DNA from: an uncultured Parabacteroides sp.
GTDB lineage: Bacteria; Bacteroidota; Bacteroidia; Bacteroidales; Tannerellaceae
Direction: 5' to 3'
Length of the DNA stretch: 49,430 nucleotides
Assembly: GCA_910577325.1 (NCBI GenBank)
Contig: CAJTMR010000001.1
Location: 1 to 49,430 of the forward strand
Every line of letters starts with the position of its first letter. Positions within the stretch are counted from its first letter, which is position 1. The notes beneath the pieces were generated by a model. It searched no databases. It saw nothing but the letters and a program-made list of their open reading frames with translations, and was not told the DNA's origin. The position numbers and the translations under genes are program-made. Of this stretch, positions 16,848 to 25,623 are shown one piece after another.

Positions 16848-18109
16848 CAGCGTAAAATTAATCGTTCATTCTCACCAAACAAGTCATATCCGGAAATAAT
16901 CACCTTCTCCCCCGGTTGCAGCCCTTCCACGACCTCGTAATACTGCGGGTTCTGGCGACCGATACGGACAGGGCGGCGGCGAGCCGTCTTCCCTTCTTCA
17001 TCCACCACATACATATACTCGCCGCCGCTTGCCTGGTAGAAGCTTCCACGTGGAACAATCATCGTCTGCACAGGATCGCCCAGTTGCAGGTTCAGGTGGT
17101 AGGTTTGCCCGGCACGGATATTCTCCGGACGGCCGGAGACAAAATGCAGGTCGGTACGAAACTGTCCTTCCCGCACTTCGGGATAGACTTTCGTCACTTC
17201 CATATCATATTTCTTTCCTTCACGTTCGAAACTCGCAGGTAGGCCGGGCATGACACGCTCCACGTAGTGCTCGTCGATCTTGGCTTCCACCTTCAGCTCG
17301 GGCGTGATCACCTGGCCGATACGCTCGCCCTGAGCGATGGACTGGCCGATCTGTGCCTCTAAATTTCCCAACTGTCCGTCGACGGGAGCCTTTACCTTCA
17401 GATTCTCCAGTCGCTCGCGAACCAAAGCAAGACTCTTCTTCATATTCCGGATGTTCTCGTCCAGACTCCGTAGCTGGCTACTACGAAACAGGTCATCCTG
17501 TTTGACCCGTTCATCCACAACGGCCAACTGCCCGAGGGCGGCCTCGTAATCTTCGCGAGCCTGCAAGTAATCTTCGCGAGCCAGCAGGTTCTTCTTATAC
17601 AAGCGTTCGTACTGCCTGAAACGGCGTTCCTTCTGCACCAGTTCCTTGCTCAGGCCGATGCGGTCCTGTTTCAGCCGGAGATGTTCCTGCTCCATGCTGA
17701 GGCGGGTGTTGCGCAGCTCGTTCTCCTGATAGGCCAGGTCGGCTTCGCTTTGCAGGATGCCGATGTTCAGGAGCGGGTTGCTGAGACGGAGGATCACATC
17801 GCCCGCCCGTACCTGCGCCCCTTCCTCAATCAGGCGTTCTTCGACACGCCCGCCTTCGATAGCGTCGAGATAGATGATACGGTCCGGCAGCACCTGCCCG
17901 ATAACCCGGATATAGTCGTTGAACTCTCCTTTCTGCACGGTAGCGATCGTAATGCGTTCTTTCTCCACTTTCAGGGAAGAGGAAGTATCACGAAAAAGAA
18001 ACCAAAGCAGGCAAAGCAATCCGGCGGCGGCTCCTGCTACGGCGTAGATCTGTTTCTTCTGAAACCGGGATTTCCGCTCGATGCGGGTGTCCATGTTATT
18101 GATTGTCAT
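16847..18109 (-). CDS. Periplasmic adaptor (HlyD/MacA family)
   Basis: A 420-aa membrane-fusion protein. One N-terminal TM (about 19-41) is followed by a split biotinyl-lipoyl domain (GQVLPDRIIYLDAIEGGRVE ... VKAPVDGQLGNLEAQIGQSI), between which lies a long alpha-helical hairpin (about 120-225, rich in Gln, Leu, Arg and Glu), then beta-barrel and membrane-proximal domains. It links the FtsX permeases to the TolC-like channel. It lies 15 bp downstream of the TolC gene. The substrate is unknown. Confidence 0.92.
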   Translation of the reverse strand: MTINNMDTRIERKSRFQKKQIYAVAGAAAGLLCLLWFLFRDTSSSLKVEKERITIATVQKGEFNDYIRVIGQVLPDRIIYLDAIEGGRVEERLIEEGAQVRAGDVILRLSNPLLNIGILQSEADLAYQENELRNTRLSMEQEHLRLKQDRIGLSKELVQKERRFRQYERLYKKNLLAREDYLQAREDYEAALGQLAVVDERVKQDDLFRSSQLRSLDENIRNMKKSLALVRERLENLKVKAPVDGQLGNLEAQIGQSIAQGERIGQVITPELKVEAKIDEHYVERVMPGLPASFEREGKKYDMEVTKVYPEVREGQFRTDLHFVSGRPENIRAGQTYHLNLQLGDPVQTMIVPRGSFYQASGGEYMYVVDEEGKTARRRPVRIGRQNPQYYEVVEGLQPGEKVIISGYDLFGENERLILR

Positions 18110-18124
18110 TCTTGTTGTATTTAT

Positions 18125-19462
18125 TCAGTTACTAAAAAATGTTCCTGTGCGGTAGAAGTCCACCGTGCGGCTTTTCAACTCATACTGCAAACGGGTACGC
18201 GACAGCTCTGCCTTGGCCAGGATGTAGAGGTTCCGCTTCTCCATCAGTTCGAAGACGGAGATCATCCCCTCTTCCCATTTCTCCTCGCTCTCTTTCAGCG
18301 TGGTGGTGGAAGTACGGAGCTGTTCGACCGCCTGCCGGTGTTCCTCGGCGGCAGCCCGGAGGGAGAGGCAGGCATCGTCTATTTCTTTATAAAGGCTGAG
18401 GCGTTGCTGTTCGTTCTCGTTCCGTATCCTTTGCAGGCGGAAACGTTCCTTCCGGACACCCGTCAAACGGGAAAGTCCGCTGAAGAGAGGTAACGAGACG
18501 CTCACGCCGACATATTTGTTCATGTTATTCTTTAACTGGTCTTTGATCGGGACAATCTCACCCAAGTCATTCCGTTCCGTGTCGTAGTAACCGGAATAAA
18601 GGCTTAATTCCGCCCTGATGGAAGGAGAAAAAGCGCCGGACGCTATCGCCAGTGACTTGAGGGAGGCTTTCTCCCTCAACTCCATAGCCCGGAATTCCGG
18701 CAAGGACGTTTCGGAATCGGCATAGATCTCGTTGGATTCCAGGACAGGAAGTACGGGAAGTTCGCCCTCCCCGCCGGGAGAGATCGCCAGCGTATCGGTA
18801 TCCCGCATGTTCAGCAGCTCCTTCAAGGCAAGCAACGAGAGGCGGCAACCGTTCGCCTTTACCGTCTCCTGGTAAATATCGGATTGCAGGCGCGCTTTCA
18901 CCTCCTGCAAATCGGAAGGGGAACGCATGCCCAGATCCACATATTCGAGCATCTGCTCGTGATAGCGTTCGCTCAACTTCCGCTGCTCGACAGCAAGCTG
19001 GTACATCTTCTCGTCGAAGCAGAGATGAAAGAAAGCATCCATCACCTCGAAGGCAATCCGGTTCTCCTCGATCTGCTCCGTGAGGGCGCCGATCCGCCTG
19101 TTCAGTTTGCGGAACTGCAACCGGTTGACACGCGTAAACCCATCAAACACCGGGAGCGAGACATTCAGCCCCATCGTGCTTTCCAGAAAGGAAGAGGAAG
19201 TATAGAGGTTCGTCTTCGGGTCCACCGAACGCCCCAAACGTTTGCCCAATGCGCCGGTAGCACTCACCGAGGGCAGGAAATCGCCATAGGCGGCGGTAAG
19301 GTCTTCCCCGGCAATCCGTGTATCCAGGCGGCTGTTCCGCACGCGGTAGTTCTGTTCGACGGCATAACGCATGCAGTCGTCCACCGTCCAGCCGGACTGC
19401 GCCCGCAGGTTTCCCGGCAGGAGCAGGAAAGCGAAAAGGAAAAAGGATAAACTTCGTTTCAT
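18125..19462 (-). CDS. TolC-family outer-membrane channel
   Basis: A 445-aa outer-membrane efflux protein, first gene of the five-gene operon. The signal peptide is MKRSLSFFLFAFLLLPGNLR followed by Ala-Gln. The body has two OEP repeats of long helices with SLPVFDGFTRVNRLQFRKL and SLPLFSGLSRLTGVRKERF as matching beta-strand/helix junctions. The Met at 19462 is chosen because it opens the signal peptide. Upstream residues of the longer frame look non-coding. Confidence 0.92.
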   Translation of the reverse strand: MKRSLSFFLFAFLLLPGNLRAQSGWTVDDCMRYAVEQNYRVRNSRLDTRIAGEDLTAAYGDFLPSVSATGALGKRLGRSVDPKTNLYTSSSFLESTMGLNVSLPVFDGFTRVNRLQFRKLNRRIGALTEQIEENRIAFEVMDAFFHLCFDEKMYQLAVEQRKLSERYHEQMLEYVDLGMRSPSDLQEVKARLQSDIYQETVKANGCRLSLLALKELLNMRDTDTLAISPGGEGELPVLPVLESNEIYADSETSLPEFRAMELREKASLKSLAIASGAFSPSIRAELSLYSGYYDTERNDLGEIVPIKDQLKNNMNKYVGVSVSLPLFSGLSRLTGVRKERFRLQRIRNENEQQRLSLYKEIDDACLSLRAAAEEHRQAVEQLRTSTTTLKESEEKWEEGMISVFELMEKRNLYILAKAELSRTRLQYELKSRTVDFYRTGTFFSN

Positions 19463-19508
19463 CGTTATTTGTGCATTCACCATAACACAAAGGAAGCAAA
19501 CGGCATGC

Positions 19509-19516
19509 CAAAAATA
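19509..19516 (-). promoter_or_regulatory. Candidate -7 box of the efflux operon
   Basis: On the minus strand this reads TATTTTTG, an exact TAnnTTTG match, 46 bp from the TolC start. No TTTG is at the best -33 spacing, which suits an activator-dependent promoter. Confidence 0.5.
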
Positions 19517-19562
19517 TAACTCACAGGTTATCAGAAACACTCAAAAAAATACTCTTGTCAAT

Positions 19563-19602
19563 CGTCCAATTCTTTGACATCCAAACGTCCAAATTTTTGA
19601 CA
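19563..19602. promoter_or_regulatory. Tandem 17-nt operator-like direct repeat
   Basis: CGTCCAATTCTTTGACA (19563-19579) and CGTCCAAATTTTTGACA (19586-19602) match at 15 of 17 positions and start 23 bp apart, about two helical turns. They lie about 60-100 bp upstream of the expected start of the efflux operon. This geometry fits an AraC-type or similar activator that binds two direct sites. The regulator is not in the window. Confidence 0.6.
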
Positions 19603-19918
19603 CAGTTATTGTTCAACCTCTCACCAAACCCTATTTTCCTGTTCACCTGAAATTCGTATGAAAATATATCTTTACATGGAAAGAAACCCTTATAAACAAT
19701 TAAAGGCTGTCTCACGACAACCCCTAACCAACTTTGTTAACCTTAAATCTAATACTATTATGAAAAAACCACGATGCAAAGATACGGATTTTTCCGGATC
19801 ATACCAAAATCCTGAGGAAAAAGATAAAAAAATTCAGAGTACAACTCAGAAGTATCCGTCCCGAACACGGATCGAGCCTTCGGGAACACATAGATCGGAC
19901 AGGGACATTCATTATCCC
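19603..19918. other. Gap with no supported gene
   Basis: This AT-rich stretch between the efflux operator and the convergent dehydrogenase end holds one short rightward frame (ATG 19760 to 19924, 54 codons). Its leader (CCTTAAATCTAATACTATT before ATGAAAAAA) resembles the leader of Bacteroidetes outer-membrane genes, but the product is low-complexity and overlaps the dehydrogenase stop. It may be a relic; I do not call it a gene. Confidence 0.4.
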
Positions 19919-21208
19919 CTATAACCGATCATCTACCCAAGAAGGGTCCAGACAGCCTTTTACATCATATATAACGCAATGTTCCTTTACCAATGACAGA
20001 ATATCCAATGACAGGAAATCGGTATGAGCGACCGCCAAGACGACAACATCGAATTTCTTGTCCGGCAAAGTAGATAAGACTTTCAAGCCGTATTCGCACC
20101 ACACGTCATCCGCACGTACCCAAGGGTCGTAGATCGTCACATTGATACCGTAATCACCAAGGTAACGGACGACATCGCCGACTTTGGAGTTGCGTACATC
20201 GGGGCAGTTTTCCTTAAAGGTAAAGCCTAAAACCAATGCTTCCGCATTCCGTACCGCAACATCTTTCTTGATCATGCACTTCACAACCCGATCGGCAATA
20301 TATTCCCCCATCGTATCGTTTATACGACGTCCGTACAGGATCAATCCCGGATGGAAGCCGTAATCCTGCGCCTTGCGGATCAGGTAGTAAGGATCGACAC
20401 CTATGCAATGTCCTCCGACCAAGCCAGGTTTGAAAGGCAGGAAATTCCATTTCGTCCCAGCCGCCGCCAGTACTTCATTCGTATCAATACCGATCAGATG
20501 AAAAATCTTCGACAATTCGTTCATAAAAGCGATGTTGATATCGCGCTGGGTGTTCTCGATCACCTTGGCTGCCTCCGCCACTTTGATACTGGAAACCGGG
20601 AAGGTTCCGGCCTGAATGACCGATCGGTACAGGGCGTCGACCTTCTCGGCGGCTTCGGGTGTAGAGCCGGATGTCACTTTCATGATCTTCTCCACCGTAT
20701 GTTCCTTGTCTCCCGGATTAATACGCTCCGGCGAATATCCAACAAAAAAATCACGGTTAAAAACCAATCCGGACGTTCTCTCCAAAATAGGAACACATTC
20801 GTCTTCCGTTATACCGGGACAGACTGTCGATTCATAGATAACAATATCACCTATGCCCAAGACCTTTCCCACCGTTTTGCTGGCCAAATAAAGAGGTGTC
20901 AGATCAGGGCTATGATGCAAATCGACCGGCGTAGGAACCGCCACAATATAATAATTACACCCGCGAAGCTGTTCCTCATCGGATGTACAGAACAATCCCT
21001 TCTCACCTTCTTCCGGCAGCCGAGGCAACAATACGGACTTCAACAATTCGCCCGATATCTCCTGCGTCGTATCTTTCCCTTCCATCAAAGCGGTTACCCG
21101 CTCCCGCTTCACATCATATCCGACTACCGGATAATGCGTAGCAAACAGCCGTGCCAACGGTAAACCGACATATCCGAGACCGATAACGGCAAGTTTTATA
21201 TTTTCCAT
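19919..21208 (-). CDS. Nucleotide-sugar dehydrogenase (WbpO/TviB type)
   Basis: A 429-aa UDP-sugar 6-dehydrogenase. The NAD-binding Rossmann motif is VIGLGYVGLPLA (8-19), the central domain has NTQRDINIAFMNEL, and the catalytic Cys268 lies in GGHCIGVDPYYL. The residues fit UDP-N-acetylhexosamine dehydrogenases such as TviB/WbpO better than UDP-glucose dehydrogenase, but substrate assignment is inference. It would supply a uronic acid for a surface polysaccharide. It follows the GT32 gene by 21 bp in one leftward operon. Confidence 0.9.
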   Translation of the reverse strand: MENIKLAVIGLGYVGLPLARLFATHYPVVGYDVKRERVTALMEGKDTTQEISGELLKSVLLPRLPEEGEKGLFCTSDEEQLRGCNYYIVAVPTPVDLHHSPDLTPLYLASKTVGKVLGIGDIVIYESTVCPGITEDECVPILERTSGLVFNRDFFVGYSPERINPGDKEHTVEKIMKVTSGSTPEAAEKVDALYRSVIQAGTFPVSSIKVAEAAKVIENTQRDINIAFMNELSKIFHLIGIDTNEVLAAAGTKWNFLPFKPGLVGGHCIGVDPYYLIRKAQDYGFHPGLILYGRRINDTMGEYIADRVVKCMIKKDVAVRNAEALVLGFTFKENCPDVRNSKVGDVVRYLGDYGINVTIYDPWVRADDVWCEYGLKVLSTLPDKKFDVVVLAVAHTDFLSLDILSLVKEHCVIYDVKGCLDPSWVDDRL

Positions 21209-21229
21209 TCAATACTCTCCCTTCTGCTT

Positions 21230-21928
21230 TTATCGCTTAAATAACACAAAACGAACCACGAGATACAGATGTTTCAGAAAACGTTCCACTTTCCTGCCGA
21301 AACGGTGTTCCCGCCAACTTCCATATACTTGATGACATGCAAAAGCCTCGGGATACCGCATCTTCTTGCGAGGAGAAACATAACAACCCGGATAAATAAC
21401 GACGTCTCCTTCCAAATGTTGTTCAATATCTTCCCTGCGATATCCTTTTTTTTCTGCAATCAGCGCCATGACCTTCGGGGAGATTAACATATCGAAGGAA
21501 CCATCGGAACGCAAAAAATGGTGTTGACAATAATAATCAAAGACTTCCTTGCAATAAGCATTGCCCTTTTCCCCCATAAAAAAGGCGGCTTGCAAAAGCA
21601 CCTCTTCACAACATTCGTTGAATGTGGCAAAACCATGTTCCGGAATAAATGAATCAAAACGTTTTTCAAGCAGTATATCACTATCCATATAGATACCACC
21701 TTCTTTATAAATCGCATAAAAACGAACCACATCTGCCGCAAAGGCCCACTTGCCAGCAATCAACGCTTCCGATATGCAATCGCAGTCGATAGCCATCGCA
21801 TCGGCATACGTCCAGCGCCTGATCGTATAATCCGGCAATACGCGCCTCCAACTCGCCAAACAAATCTTTATTTCAACCGGGAAAGGATCATCACTGAACC
21901 AGCACAAATGAATTAATTTAGGAATCAT
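21230..21928 (-). CDS. GT32-family glycosyltransferase
   Basis: A 232-aa capsular/LPS-type transferase. It starts with the typical IPKLIHLCWFSDDPFP and has the sugar-binding DxD motif in GGIYMDSDILLEK (about residues 76-88), preceded by AFAADVVRFYAIYKEG. It is related to mannosyltransferase OCH1 and capsule transferases with retaining chemistry. It is the first gene of a two-gene unit with the dehydrogenase. Confidence 0.88.
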   Translation of the reverse strand: MIPKLIHLCWFSDDPFPVEIKICLASWRRVLPDYTIRRWTYADAMAIDCDCISEALIAGKWAFAADVVRFYAIYKEGGIYMDSDILLEKRFDSFIPEHGFATFNECCEEVLLQAAFFMGEKGNAYCKEVFDYYCQHHFLRSDGSFDMLISPKVMALIAEKKGYRREDIEQHLEGDVVIYPGCYVSPRKKMRYPEAFACHQVYGSWREHRFGRKVERFLKHLYLVVRFVLFKR

Positions 21929-21978
21929 ATTTTTCGATTTAACACAAAAAAACTATAAACACATCCTACATTTGCCCA

Positions 21979-21986
21979 CAAATGTA
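21979..21986 (-). promoter_or_regulatory. -7 box of the GT32-dehydrogenase unit
   Basis: On the minus strand this reads TACATTTG. The same octamer occurs on the plus strand at 21967-21974, so the pair forms a 20-bp palindrome. The leftward box is 51 bp from the GT32 start codon. Confidence 0.55.
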
Positions 21987-22029
21987 GATAAAAGACCCTG
22001 ATTTAGGAAATTGTTTTCAGAATAATATA

Positions 22030-22037
22030 TATCTTTG
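22030..22037 (+). promoter_or_regulatory. -7 box of the WaaP-like kinase unit; decides its start
   Basis: TATCTTTG is an exact consensus match. Transcription would start near 22044, so an upstream in-frame TTG at 22035 cannot be the start and the ATG at 22083 is used instead. Confidence 0.65.
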
Positions 22038-22082
22038 CCCATGGTCTGTAATATTCATAAAAGTAGAAACAGCTATAAACAC

Positions 22083-22838
22083 ATGCAAATTGTCATTTCA
22101 CCCAAATACCAAGTTTCTTATGATTTTGTCTTACAAATCCCAATAATTTTTAATGTAGAAGGAGAAACTGTTTATCAAGGGCGCAACACCATAAAACGTT
22201 TCAAAACAAGTAATGGTGAATGGATTGTCAAACGCTACAAAAAGCCAAATATCATACAGAGAATAGCCTATACGTTTTTTAAAAAGAGCAAGGCGGAAAG
22301 AGCTTATTTATACGCACAAAAATTACAGTCCAAAAATATTTGTACCCCGGAAGGTATTGCCTATATCGAAGAAAAGAAATACGGACTTATCAGAGACTGC
22401 TATTTCATATCGACTTCCTGCGATGCTCCGACCCTCTATCCTACTCTCGGCGGAAACGATGATTACGATCCCTGCCTGGCCGGCAGTTTAGCCGCTTTCT
22501 TCATGGAATTGCATCAAAAAGAGTTCCTACATGGAGACCCCAACTTGAACAACATTTTGTTTCGGAAAGATAAAAATGGTGACTTCCAATTTGTGGTGAT
22601 AGATACGAACCGTTCCGTTTTCAAACCTTCGCCGTCCAAACAAGAATGCTTGCATAACTTGATGCGAATCACCCATAACCGGGAACTATTGAAATACATT
22701 ACCCTTCGTTATGCCATACTCCGCGGCTGGAATACGGGGGAAAGTGTAAATATCGTAATGAAAGCACTCCATAGATTTGAAAAACGCAACAAAATAAAAC
22801 AGGCAATAAAGAAAAAGTTCTTTTTATTCAAACATTAA
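22083..22838 (+). CDS. WaaP/Kdo-kinase-like LPS kinase
   Basis: A 251-aa protein kinase-like fold protein. Motifs are an N-terminal lobe Lys in EWIVKRYKKPN, the catalytic loop LHGDPNLNNILF (His-Gly-Asp with Asn five residues later), and the metal-binding Asp in FVVIDTNRS. This is the pattern of the lipopolysaccharide kinase family (WaaP, KdkA), which phosphorylate heptose or Kdo in LPS core. The ATG at 22083 is used because the promoter -7 box overlaps earlier frame positions. It is the first gene of a rightward pair with the DUF5672 gene. Base composition looks more AT-rich than the flanking housekeeping genes. Confidence 0.82.
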   Translation: MQIVISPKYQVSYDFVLQIPIIFNVEGETVYQGRNTIKRFKTSNGEWIVKRYKKPNIIQRIAYTFFKKSKAERAYLYAQKLQSKNICTPEGIAYIEEKKYGLIRDCYFISTSCDAPTLYPTLGGNDDYDPCLAGSLAAFFMELHQKEFLHGDPNLNNILFRKDKNGDFQFVVIDTNRSVFKPSPSKQECLHNLMRITHNRELLKYITLRYAILRGWNTGESVNIVMKALHRFEKRNKIKQAIKKKFFLFKH

Positions 22839-22854
22839 AATTCGATATATCAAT

Positions 22855-23637
22855 ATGGAATTAGTCAAGATAATCATCCCTATTTATAAAGCAATGCTTT
22901 CTCCATATGAAGAAATTTCTTTGAAACAAGCTTGTCATGTTTTAAATAATTATCCGATAACAGTGGTCAAACCCAAAGGACTGAATCTTTGTAAACTGTC
23001 ACAACAATATCCTATGCTTTCTTTTGAAAGTTTCGAAGATGAATATTTCAAGGGAATAAGCGGTTATAACCGGCTGATGATGTCTGAAGTTTTCTACCGG
23101 CGTTTTATCGGTTACGAATATATTCTGATTTACCAATTGGACGCCTATATTTTCAAAGATGAGCTGAAAAAATGGTGCGACAAAGGATATGATTATATCG
23201 GCGCCCCATGGCTGGTACGCCCCGTTTATTCTTTTCCTTTGCTAAAACTTGCCTCATGGATCAAGAAACAATACTGTGATTTGTTCCAATGCCCCAACTC
23301 ACAAATAACCAACTTCAAAGTCGGCAACGGAGGCCTCTCTCTCCGAAAGGTAAACAGCCACCTGAAAGCTGTTTCACAACTACAAGATACTATCAACCGT
23401 TTTTTACAACATTCTGGCAACCACCTCTTCAACGAAGATGTGTTCTTTTCCATCGAAGTCAACAAACATGGAATAGGCTTCAACTATCCGAGCTATCAAG
23501 AGGCACTCCAATTCAGTTTTGACAAATACCCAGACTTAAGTTATCGGCTTAATAACAACCGGCTACCCTTCGGTTGTCACTCTTGGTATAAAAAAAGAAT
23601 GAAGAAGTTCTGGTTCCCGATCATTCTCAAATCCTGA
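22855..23637 (+). CDS. DUF5672-family protein, probable glycosyltransferase
   Basis: A 260-aa cytoplasmic protein. The central part (YEYILIYQLDAYIFKDELKKWCDKGYDYIGAPW, about 88-121) has the QLDA and YIGAPW motifs that I associate with DUF5672, a family found in glycan clusters and likely a GT-A type transferase. A conserved later segment is GNGGLSLRK. The partner and sugar are unknown. It starts 16 bp after the kinase gene and is convergent with the next gene at a 7-bp gap. Confidence 0.75.
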   Translation: MELVKIIIPIYKAMLSPYEEISLKQACHVLNNYPITVVKPKGLNLCKLSQQYPMLSFESFEDEYFKGISGYNRLMMSEVFYRRFIGYEYILIYQLDAYIFKDELKKWCDKGYDYIGAPWLVRPVYSFPLLKLASWIKKQYCDLFQCPNSQITNFKVGNGGLSLRKVNSHLKAVSQLQDTINRFLQHSGNHLFNEDVFFSIEVNKHGIGFNYPSYQEALQFSFDKYPDLSYRLNNNRLPFGCHSWYKKRMKKFWFPIILKS

Positions 23638-23644
23638 GCCAGAG

Positions 23645-24532
23645 TCAGCACATGCCGGATTTGTTTTTGCACAAATATCGCAATTTGTATTTCAAATATT
23701 TCGGGAACAAAGTCCAAACGGAACCAGTCAACGGATAACGAAGAAAATAATATACGGCATCACGGAATCCCCGTATATCGAAACAACCTTTCTGCCACAT
23801 AAATTTAATGAAATAGCCCTCGCCAAGACGATCATAACGTCTCAGATCTTTTAAGGCAAGCGGAACAGCGACCATCGGCAAACGAGACTCCCATTTCTTA
23901 TGCAAACGTTTCAATTCATCAACCCATACATGAGAAAAAGCACCTTCGGAAAAATGTTCTACCAATACTGTGTTGCACACAAAGTTCCGATAACGACACG
24001 ATACCGATAACGAATAATCCAAATCATAACAATGAAAACCACGAAACGTCACTTCGTCAAAAGGAATTTCCTTCCACACGTCACAACGTACAAAAAGGCA
24101 AAGACCGTCCAACGTCACAACAGGAGAAAAATCTTCTTTCGCCGGATTCACACAACGCAAATGATCGCCACCACGCATATATTGAACATAATTGGCTCGC
24201 AAATCCCGTCCACAAGTATACCATCCGGTCAGGCGTTTCAACTTAATGACACTTCCGGCAAACCCCACCAAGCCACATTCTTTGCGACTCAACTGTGAAG
24301 CCACAAGCCTTCCCCAATCTTTTGTCAGGAAACGCACGTCTTCATGGACAAAACATAAGAAATCATATCGTGCACGCTCTGCACAAAGATTGTAGACCTT
24401 ACAAAGTCCATAACCTTTTTCCCGATTGTCAAAAGGAATAAATTCGAAAGGCATCCCGATCGTGTCTGCAATATTACGCTCCAAAGCGGCAGCTTCTTCC
24501 GGATTTACAGAACAACAAATAATAGAATACAT
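23645..24532 (-). CDS. GT2-like glycosyltransferase
   Basis: A 295-aa protein whose first 200 residues read as a GT-A nucleotide-diphosphosugar transferase. It begins MYSIICCSVNPEE, has the acidic motif FLCFVHEDVRFLTKDW (DxR in place of DxD), and later GLVGFAGS and LDGLCLFVRCDVW, a pattern of the StrF-like/Glyco_tranf_2_5 group. The C-terminus is basic and may bind the membrane. It is the last gene of the leftward unit that begins with DUF4254. Confidence 0.75.
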   Translation of the reverse strand: MYSIICCSVNPEEAAALERNIADTIGMPFEFIPFDNREKGYGLCKVYNLCAERARYDFLCFVHEDVRFLTKDWGRLVASQLSRKECGLVGFAGSVIKLKRLTGWYTCGRDLRANYVQYMRGGDHLRCVNPAKEDFSPVVTLDGLCLFVRCDVWKEIPFDEVTFRGFHCYDLDYSLSVSCRYRNFVCNTVLVEHFSEGAFSHVWVDELKRLHKKWESRLPMVAVPLALKDLRRYDRLGEGYFIKFMWQKGCFDIRGFRDAVYYFLRYPLTGSVWTLFPKYLKYKLRYLCKNKSGMC

Positions 24533-24571
24533 AATCCGCTACTTTTCATATCCATAAATTATAACATGCCA

Positions 24572-25603
24572 TTATTCAGACAAACAACCAATTGCATCAG
24601 ACAGAGCCTGCCTAAAATAGTATCCTTCCGAAAGACGGGAACTAATCCTACCCACATTCTCTTTCATTTTCTGATAATCCGACGATGACAACATCGACAA
24701 AACATCATCCAGCTCCTCAAGCGAATTTATACAAATACCTATTCCCTCTTCCTTAACAAAAGAGGCCAATGCCGCTTTCTCCCAAATAATAAGCGGAAGA
24801 TGGCAACGGACATACAAAGAAACTTTATGAGGATTATTGTATTGCAAATATTCTCCGTAATTGCCGATACAGGTTGAATAGGAATCTCCATCCCATACCA
24901 ACCCGAAATCACCCCGTACCGAAGAAATCAACTGGTCTGCAGACAAAAAACCGTTATATGAAAAATAATCCTTGCCGGAAATCCTATCCGCTTCGAAACC
25001 TTTACCATACACGCTCAAATGCCATCGACGGGGTAGACTATCCAATTCATATAAAAAACGATTTTTATTAGAGTTTAACGCACCTGCATAAATCACCGTA
25101 TAAGCACTAACCGGTTCCCGGCTGTCAACAGCGAAAGCAGAAGACAAATAATCCCAAATCTTCAGACTACCTTTCGGAACCTCGCACCCTTGAGATTGCA
25201 ACCATTCAGACATCGAATCATTCAAAGTTATCAAATAATCAGAATGCCGCAAACGATCTATTTCTTGAGGTATTGTCAACTTTTTTCTCCGAAAAGAACC
25301 TAAATCATGAATCATGGTTATAATTTTGCCCCCTCGGCAATGTGCTATATTACATAATAGCGTATAATATTTCTTCAAAGGATATTGTATAACCAAAATA
25401 TCACCTGGCCTCAAATTAAAACAAACTTTAATCATACTAACCAAGGTTATGACAAAACCAAATACCTTATTCGAGCAAACGGCACGGGGCAATCCTATAT
25501 TCTGATATCCCAGATCATGCATAATCTGCTCCATATCAGTCTTTGCCTTACTGCCTGCACTATATAACTCTTTATAGCATTTTGAGAAATAACAGATCCT
25601 CAT
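24572..25603 (-). CDS. Gtf3/galactofuranosyltransferase-like glycosyltransferase
   Basis: A 343-aa GT-B-like protein. It has the N-terminal MRICYFSKCYKELYSAGSKAK, a central TMIHDLGSFRRKKL (metal-free GT-B His-Asp motif), and the C-terminal donor-site region FGLVWDGDSYSTCIGNYGEYLQ followed by NNPHKVSLYVRCHLPLIIWE. This matches the Gtf3 / beta-1,6-galactofuranosyltransferase group. It lies 20 bp after the GT9 gene and 39 bp before the GT2-like gene. Confidence 0.78.
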   Translation of the reverse strand: MRICYFSKCYKELYSAGSKAKTDMEQIMHDLGYQNIGLPRAVCSNKVFGFVITLVSMIKVCFNLRPGDILVIQYPLKKYYTLLCNIAHCRGGKIITMIHDLGSFRRKKLTIPQEIDRLRHSDYLITLNDSMSEWLQSQGCEVPKGSLKIWDYLSSAFAVDSREPVSAYTVIYAGALNSNKNRFLYELDSLPRRWHLSVYGKGFEADRISGKDYFSYNGFLSADQLISSVRGDFGLVWDGDSYSTCIGNYGEYLQYNNPHKVSLYVRCHLPLIIWEKAALASFVKEEGIGICINSLEELDDVLSMLSSSDYQKMKENVGRISSRLSEGYYFRQALSDAIGCLSE

Positions 25604-25623
25604 AATATCGCAGTTCTCTCGTT

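Noticed and set aside
19658..19924. Rightward frame beside the nucleotide-sugar dehydrogenase
   Set aside because: Low-complexity charged product that overlaps the dehydrogenase 3' end; at most a relic.
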